Position numbers and translations under genes: made by a program. DNA of 64,000 nt, taken from assembly GCA_965229715.1 (NCBI GenBank), contig CBDDJL010000004.1, forward strand, positions 744,001 to 808,000. The letters are read 5' to 3'. Source of the DNA: JAVJST01 sp965229715 (GTDB lineage Bacteria; Pseudomonadota; Alphaproteobacteria; Rhodospirillales; Casp-alpha2). Each line of letters begins with the position of its first letter. Position 1 is the stretch's first letter. Positions 60,001 through 64,000 of the stretch are shown here, piece after piece. The notes under the pieces are model-generated. The model was given only the letters and a program-made list of their open reading frames with translations, had not been told where the DNA came from and did not search any database.

Positions 60001-60135
60001 GCTGCTGATCTGGTGAACGACCGTCCACACGTATGCGGCGAATGCGACAGCGATGGCGACCGCGCACGAAAGGATGAGCGTCGCGGCACGGCGACGCCGT
60101 GTCTGTCCTAGACTGTTGATCGGCTTCGTAGCCAT
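57001..60135 (-). CDS. Hybrid sensor histidine kinase with two receivers and an Hpt domain
   Basis: A 1044-residue membrane kinase. Helices at 18-40 and about 194-215 enclose a helical periplasmic domain. The cytoplasmic part has a PAS domain (about 228-345), HisKA with His377 in NISHEVRTPINAIIG, HATPase (DTGIGIA, GGAGLGLAICQN), receiver 1 (Asp671 in LLIDWQMPEIDG), receiver 2 (Asp832 in VLMDIQMPRMDG) and Hpt with His986 in LAHTIKGTSGSLGAERL. All phosphotransfer residues are intact, giving a full relay of His-Asp-Asp-His type. No output regulator is adjacent. Divergent from the OYE-like gene over 185 bases. Confidence 0.95.
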   Translation of the reverse strand: MATKPINSLGQTRRRRAATLILSCAVAIAVAFAAYVWTVVHQISSLEKQWHEHAVVTQIRDEQLFRLQNAFGYGGFIDNFKTFILQGDLAALDRAEEDLARAETELEALAAGGLEDLYPGLLERLRFVISAYRVRIVMADDAFSEGYSSNEIDNLVAVEDEPALDALRELSRHIHENMLRVQRDTRERLDRAAMLAAAGVLILPLIAGIAWLMIRFLQDTTAANQRAKMAARRVEAIIDASPEAMIVIDSTGKVVRANEAADRLFGYPADGVTGMNADDLSSKDLGADANGGLAGLVDATAMPVVIGRETWVKRRDGRQLPVDVSASITGDDDDVLITLLIRDATLRRDYEQGLIEARQAAERASNTKSEFLANISHEVRTPINAIIGLSGLVQKTPLTDQQWDYITKLHNAGRRLLDLVNDMLDFARIDAGRMEIVETPFDVAELIEQVATVAAVNAEEKGLDLVFRVSRDLPSIVVGDENRLGQVLSNLVSNAIKFTGEGSVVVEAESEAIEGRKSVLRFAIRDTGIGIAPEQLDALFEAFAQADTSSTRQHGGAGLGLAICQNLVEAMGGSISAESKLGEGSIFRFTVTVSTPVDLSVDRVPLPGEIEPAAFPILVVDDSEAARIVMTEELSALGFPVTSTGKASEGIAAVLSAADTDTPFSLLLIDWQMPEIDGIEAVRRIVNALGGRSLPIIIMITAYDGSTVRENAQGLPIDGFLEKPVNTSNLIDQVMRSMVARHRGDAQIARKLRSVERAASRQVNESIGDGLMAHAENAHVLIVDDNSINQQVASELLAEVGVTSEFAGDGIDAVEMLKEKPADYFDLVLMDIQMPRMDGITATETIRSDHRFDQLPIVALTAHALGEERDRCFAAGMDGHISKPVSLNQLIDTMNSWVGADRAEVEPQDVGPPPPEDDVYAREVPDDVSTVPLFDPARVTSLKNLSEGFLEQMLRDFSERYGDSADRIRELVEVGDYKEAKSLAHTIKGTSGSLGAERLFNISRSLDEALRESRDRDTINRLTVSFEQVLTSTLTSIEQDYGTN

Positions 60136-60230
60136 ACGTTAGAGCCTTGCCCACATCGGCTGAACGGGGCTGAAGATAACGGTAGCCCCCGTTACGACCT
60201 GTTGCAATCGCATTGGTATGCCTGCGGCCT

Positions 60231-60271
60231 GAACAACACCTGATGGACCCGTCACAAATATGGTGTTGTTC
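60231..60271. promoter_or_regulatory. 10-base inverted repeat between the hybrid kinase and OYE-like genes
   Basis: GAACAACACC (60231-60240) and its exact complement GGTGTTGTTC (60262-60271) are separated by 21 bases, 50 bases before the OYE-like ATG. Spacing from centre to centre is about three helical turns, so it could be an operator or a leader hairpin. No regulator can be named. Confidence 0.4.
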
Positions 60272-60320
60272 CGCAGTCCGTGGGCGCGCTCCATGTCCAT
60301 GTATCCCGAGGGAGACATCG

Positions 60321-62276
60321 ATGAAATTCCCCCTGTTGTTTTCGCCGCTCGACGTCGGTGGCCTGGAGATCAGAAACCGGATTTTCTCGACCGGGCACCA
60401 GACCATGCTGGCGCGGGGTCAGGTTCCGAACGAGGATATGGCCGCTTATCACGAAGCCCGGGCGAGCGGGGGCGCAGGCCTGATCGTGCTTGAAGGTGCG
60501 CGACCGCACGCCGGTGCGGCATCGAGTGCTCCGATCATCAACGCCTTTACGGACGCATGCATTCCCGGATACCGGTTGATCGCCGATGCCGTGCACAGGC
60601 ATGGCTGTCGCGTTTTCGGCCAGTTGATCCATTCGGGCCGCGTTAATCCCATGATCCGCGACGGCATGAAGGGCATCACATACTCTGCCTCCGCCGTTCC
60701 CGATCACCGGTTTCACAATGTGCCGCGAGCCATGCCCGCCGGTATGATCGACGAAATCGTGACTGGATTTGCGGACTCGGCCGGCCGCATGATCGAGGCC
60801 GGTCTCGACGGCATCGAGGTCGGCCTCAGTCACGGGACTCTTTTTGCCCAGTTTCTCAGCCCCATCACGAACCTGCGCGATGACGCCTGGGGCGGCGACG
60901 ACGACCGTCGTTTCAGGATGCTTTCCGACACCATGCGCACGATCCGCGCCACCATCGGCCGCGGGCCGGTCTTCGGGTTGCGCATATCGATCGGCGACGA
61001 GGAGCCCGAAGGTCTAGAGGCCGATGCCATGCTGGAGGTGTGCCGCCGTATCGAAGCCCAGGGCGATGTCGATTATCTCAATGTCACGCTCGGTTCCATG
61101 GCGGCCCTCGGCAGTTCGGTGCATGTCGTTCCGCCGATGCAGGTCGAACACGGCTATACCGCGCCGGTCGCGGGTCTTGCGAAGGGAACCGTCGGCCTGC
61201 CGATTTTCGTCGCGGGCCGGATCAATCAGCCGCAAATCGCCGAACAGGTCCTGGAGAAGGGTCTCGCCGACATGTGCGGCATGACCCGGGCGATGATCGC
61301 CGATCCTGAAATGGCCAACAAGGCCCGTGAGGGCAGGCTCGACGACATTCGTGCCTGCATCGGCTGCAACCAGGCGTGTATTGGACATTTCCACCAGGGC
61401 GTTTCGATCTCGTGCATCCAGTTTCCCGAGAGCGGCCGCGAGCGAAGCCTGAGCGCACCGCAACCGACCGCTGCACCGAAATCCGTCCTCGTCGCCGGCG
61501 GCGGCCCGGCCGGTCTGAAAGCGGCGGCGACAGCGGCCGCGCGCGGCCACAAGGTGACGCTTTGCGAAGCCGCCGGGCGGCTCGGCGGTCAGGTTGCGCT
61601 GGCCGAGAAACTGCCAGGCCGGGCGGAGTTCGGCGGACTGGCGACCAACCTTGCGCACGAATGCGACCTCGCCGGTGTCGACATCCGGTTGAATACCCGG
61701 GTCGACAGCCGGTTCCTGGAAACCGAGGAGCCGGATGCCGTGATCGTCGCCACCGGCGCCCTGCCTTATCGACCGGCGGCCGAGATCGAGGATGACGCCC
61801 ATGTCGTCGATGCCTGGCAGGTACTGAACGGCGAAGCGAACGTCGGCAGCCGTGCTGTTGTCGCCGACTGGCGATGCGACTGGGTCGGCATGGGCATCGC
61901 CCAGAAACTCGCCGAGGAAGGCCGGCACGTCAGGCTTTGCGTGGACGGGCTGCACGCGGGCCAGAACTTGCAGATTTACCTGCGCGACCACTGGGCGGCG
62001 CAGCTGCACAAGCTGGGCGTCGAAGTCATCCCGTATGCCCGACTCTACGGCGCCGATGCCGATACGGTCTACTTCATGCACGGCGCAAGCGGTGAGCCGG
62101 TTGTCTGTGACGACGTCGACACCCTTGTCCTGGCAACCGGGCACCGCTCCGTGACCGACCTCGAGAAAATCGTGACCGACCTCGGGATCGAAATGCACCT
62201 CGCCGGCGATTGCCTGAGCCCGAGATCCGGCGAAGAGGCGGTTTACGAGGGCATGATGGCGGGCCGCTCGGTCTAG
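60321..62276 (+). CDS. FMN/FAD/Fe-S oxidoreductase of the old yellow enzyme-2,4-dienoyl-CoA reductase type
   Basis: A 651-residue flavoenzyme. Residues 1-365 form an OYE-type FMN barrel (FSPLDVGGLEIRNRIFSTGH at the start, DGIEVGLSHGTLFAQFLSP). The 4Fe-4S ligands are Cys346, 349, 353 and 365 (CIGCNQAC plus a later Cys). From about 385 an FAD/NAD Rossmann pair follows (VLVAGGGPAGLKAAATAAAR, AVIVATGALPYRP, LVLATGHRSV). This domain order is shared by trimethylamine/dimethylamine dehydrogenases and N-methylproline demethylase (StcD-type), so demethylation of an N-methyl compound is a reasonable guess. ATG 60321 follows GAGGGAGA. Confidence 0.9.
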   Translation: MKFPLLFSPLDVGGLEIRNRIFSTGHQTMLARGQVPNEDMAAYHEARASGGAGLIVLEGARPHAGAASSAPIINAFTDACIPGYRLIADAVHRHGCRVFGQLIHSGRVNPMIRDGMKGITYSASAVPDHRFHNVPRAMPAGMIDEIVTGFADSAGRMIEAGLDGIEVGLSHGTLFAQFLSPITNLRDDAWGGDDDRRFRMLSDTMRTIRATIGRGPVFGLRISIGDEEPEGLEADAMLEVCRRIEAQGDVDYLNVTLGSMAALGSSVHVVPPMQVEHGYTAPVAGLAKGTVGLPIFVAGRINQPQIAEQVLEKGLADMCGMTRAMIADPEMANKAREGRLDDIRACIGCNQACIGHFHQGVSISCIQFPESGRERSLSAPQPTAAPKSVLVAGGGPAGLKAAATAAARGHKVTLCEAAGRLGGQVALAEKLPGRAEFGGLATNLAHECDLAGVDIRLNTRVDSRFLETEEPDAVIVATGALPYRPAAEIEDDAHVVDAWQVLNGEANVGSRAVVADWRCDWVGMGIAQKLAEEGRHVRLCVDGLHAGQNLQIYLRDHWAAQLHKLGVEVIPYARLYGADADTVYFMHGASGEPVVCDDVDTLVLATGHRSVTDLEKIVTDLGIEMHLAGDCLSPRSGEEAVYEGMMAGRSV

Positions 62277-62445
62277 GGTCAGATCCCAGGGTCGGCAAAA
62301 TTTCGCGTGCCGAGTGGGTCGCGCAGCGACCGTATCGGAGCATGAAGCCGTCGTCTCTTCTTCGGTTTGCGCTGCCGCACCACTCAGGATGAGACGCCGT
62401 TCGGGAAGACCTTGCCGGGCCGGGCGTATCGGCTAGAGTACGGCC

Positions 62446-63141
62446 ATGTCCGATCCCATGAAATATGCCGTCGACGCTCCGGAACGACCGTGCCTGCCGG
62501 TCGAAGGCAGTGACGCACTGTTTCCGGTGCGCCGGGTTTACTGCGTCGGCCGGAATTATGCGGCGCATGCCCGCGAAATGGGCGCCGACGACAAGGAACC
62601 GCCGTTCTTTTTCATGAAACCGGCGGACGCCGTGGTGGTGCCCGACAGCCGTGTCACCTACCCGCCCATGACCGAGGATCTGCACCACGAAATCGAATTG
62701 GTCTGCGCTCTGAAATCCGGCGGCACGGAAATTCCCGCCGGCGCCGCGCTGAGCCATGTGTGGGGCTATGGCGTAGGCCTCGATCTGACGCGCCGCGATC
62801 TGCAGGCCCAGGCCAAGGACATGCGCAGGCCATGGGACCCCGGCAAGGTTTTCGACGGCGCGGCACCCGTATCGGCACTCCGATCTGCCGAGGATATCGA
62901 TCACCCGGATAGCGGACGCATCTGGCTCGATGTCGACGGCAAGAACCGGCAATCCGGCGATTTGTCGGACATGATCTGGCAACTGCCGGACATCATCGCG
63001 CATCTTTCCGGCCTGTTTCGTCTCGCCGCCGGCGATCTGATCTTCACCGGCACACCCGAAGGCGTCGGTCCGGTCGTTGCCGGCAACGTACTGACCGGTG
63101 GCGTCGACGGTGTCGGCGAGATATCGGTCGAGGTCGTCTGA
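62446..63141 (+). CDS. Fumarylacetoacetate hydrolase (FAH) family protein
   Basis: A 231-residue FAH-fold protein with the metal and substrate motifs VYCVGRNYAAHAREMG, DLHHEIELVCALKSGG, GYGVGLDLTRRDLQAQAK and IFTGTPEGVGPV. The Glu-x-Glu metal ligands are in HHEIELV. Short single-domain members hydrolyse acylpyruvates or decarboxylate oxaloacetate, and the reaction here is not determined. The stop codon overlaps the ATG of the following metallo-beta-lactamase gene (TGATG), so the two form an operon. Confidence 0.92.
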   Translation: MSDPMKYAVDAPERPCLPVEGSDALFPVRRVYCVGRNYAAHAREMGADDKEPPFFFMKPADAVVVPDSRVTYPPMTEDLHHEIELVCALKSGGTEIPAGAALSHVWGYGVGLDLTRRDLQAQAKDMRRPWDPGKVFDGAAPVSALRSAEDIDHPDSGRIWLDVDGKNRQSGDLSDMIWQLPDIIAHLSGLFRLAAGDLIFTGTPEGVGPVVAGNVLTGGVDGVGEISVEVV

Positions 63142-63791
63142 TGGGACTCAAGGCTGCGGTCGTTCCGGTTACCCCGTTTCAGCAGAACTGTTCCGTCGTC
63201 TGGTGCGAGGAAACCCAGAAGGGGGCCGTGGTCGATCCGGGCGGCGAGATCGAGAAAATTCTGGCTGCCGCCGAACACCACGAAGCGGAGATCGAGAAGA
63301 TTCTCGTCACCCACGGTCATCTCGACCATGCCTCGGCGACCCGCGATCTCGCCGACCAGTTGGGCGTTCCCATCGAGGGGCCGCATCCGGACGAGACATT
63401 CTGGATCGAGCGTCTTCCGGCCGAAGCCGCGGAATACGGGTTTCCGCCGGCCAAGGTGTTCGAGCCGGACCGCTGGCTCGGCGACGGCGACCGGGTCACG
63501 GTCGGTAACGTGACCATGGATGTCTATCACTGTCCCGGTCACACGCCGGGGCACGTCGTCTTCGTGCAACCTGACGACAAGGTCGCCTTCGTCGGCGACG
63601 TGATCTTTCAGGGTTCCATCGGGCGTACGGATTTTCCCCGCGGCAACCACGCGGACCTGATCTCGTCGATTCGTGACAAGTTATTCCCGCTCGGTGACGA
63701 CATCGTCTTCGTACCGGGCCACGGCCCGCTCTCGACCTTTGGTCAGGAACGCGAGACCAACCCCTACGTCAGCGACCGGGCGGTGAGTTAG
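63141..63791 (+). CDS. Metallo-beta-lactamase fold hydrolase (YcbL/glyoxalase II-like)
   Basis: A 216-residue MBL hydrolase with THGHLDH (metal motif), YHCPGHTPGHVVF, the Asp in FVGDVIFQGSIGRTDF and the final His in FVPGHGPLS. The size and the QGSIGRTDFPRGNH segment match the YcbL-type group near glyoxalase II, which acts on thioesters such as S-lactoylglutathione. It overlaps the FAH gene by one base and the next, opposite-strand gene by four. Confidence 0.92.
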   Translation: MGLKAAVVPVTPFQQNCSVVWCEETQKGAVVDPGGEIEKILAAAEHHEAEIEKILVTHGHLDHASATRDLADQLGVPIEGPHPDETFWIERLPAEAAEYGFPPAKVFEPDRWLGDGDRVTVGNVTMDVYHCPGHTPGHVVFVQPDDKVAFVGDVIFQGSIGRTDFPRGNHADLISSIRDKLFPLGDDIVFVPGHGPLSTFGQERETNPYVSDRAVS

Positions 63792-64000
63792 CGTCTGCGC
63801 CAAATCACCGGGAACCAGTCCTCGCGCATGCGGTCGCCGGGCTTCAGGTCGATATCCGGAAACGGCGGCGAGGTCTCGCCCGGCCGCTCGCAATAGACAA
63901 CATCGTCGCCCAGCCAGCGAGTCGAGAACGCCCGCCGGCGCGCCTTCAGGGGCGCGTCCGTAGTGCCGTGCAGCGTGCGGAAATCGAACAGGATGGTATC
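63788..64000 (-). CDS. Phytanoyl-CoA dioxygenase (PhyH) family protein, C-terminal part only
   Basis: Reading the minus strand from the window edge gives 70 codons in one open frame and a TAA at 63788-63790. The fragment opens DTILFDFRTLHGTT, followed by RRRAFSTRWLGDDVVYCERP and ends near DWFPVIWRRR. The LHGTT and RRAFSTRWLGDD pattern is the distal His and 2-oxoglutarate-binding Arg region of PhyH-type Fe(II)/2-oxoglutarate dioxygenases. The start lies beyond the window. The 3' end overlaps the MBL gene stop. Confidence 0.8.
   Translation of the reverse strand, partial: DTILFDFRTLHGTTDAPLKARRRAFSTRWLGDDVVYCERPGETSPPFPDIDLKPGDRMREDWFPVIWRRR

Overview
The window is GC-rich (roughly two-thirds G+C by eye), tightly packed chromosomal DNA. 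Gene content and order point to an alphaproteobacterium of the Rhodospirillales type: a PhoB-box-driven pst-phoU-phoB cluster headed by phoR, very long PstC and PstA permeases, a CIRCE-controlled groESL, NsrR, and many amine-handling enzymes. The genus cannot be fixed from the sequence. No rRNA, tRNA, CRISPR array or prophage was seen.

Layout. 1-9.2 kb: the 3' part of an EttA-type ABC-F gene; a stand-alone response regulator; an nsrR-truncated haemoglobin pair with a clear NsrR operator; an M24 peptidase-like gene; small housekeeping genes; and a possible two-gene ABC unit (a three-helix membrane protein plus an MlaF-like ATPase without the H-loop histidine). 9.4-18.9 kb: a DinG-like helicase; an AT-richer island with an orphan histidine kinase and hairpin repeats; a HEPN/MNT toxin-antitoxin pair whose antitoxin carries an extra N-terminal DNA-binding segment; a beta-hydroxyacid dehydrogenase; an isochorismatase-like hydrolase behind a GntR-type palindrome; and a metallophosphoesterase. 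19-23.4 kb: groESL with promoter, CIRCE and terminator, a VTT membrane protein, a glycosyltransferase and a thioesterase. 23.4-31 kb: phoR-pstSCAB-phoU-phoB. 31-37.3 kb: an unknown protein, a CLC transporter, UvrD/PcrA and PrmA.

37.3-64 kb is accessory and metabolic. It holds a ModE-like regulator with its operator and TupA; a bicupin; two EamA exporters; and a minus-strand amine cluster (kinase-aminotransferase fusion, FAD amino-acid oxidase, RidA, Rieske oxygenase) facing an arginase-family hydrolase. An intact IS1182-like element with a precisely duplicated right end lies at 47.9-49.6 kb. After it come SH3-like and YHS secreted proteins with a divergent LysR regulator, an enolase-superfamily enzyme coupled to a LuxR-type regulator, NADP-type glutamate dehydrogenase, a class III aminotransferase, a large hybrid kinase, and an old-yellow-enzyme-type demethylase with FAH and metallo-beta-lactamase genes. 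The right edge cuts a phytanoyl-CoA dioxygenase-like gene.

Working together: the Pho genes form a complete phosphate uptake and sensing module. The Rieske, FAD, RidA, aminotransferase, OYE and Gdh genes would fit catabolism of methylated or quaternary amines and amino acids, but that pathway is inferred from families, not shown.
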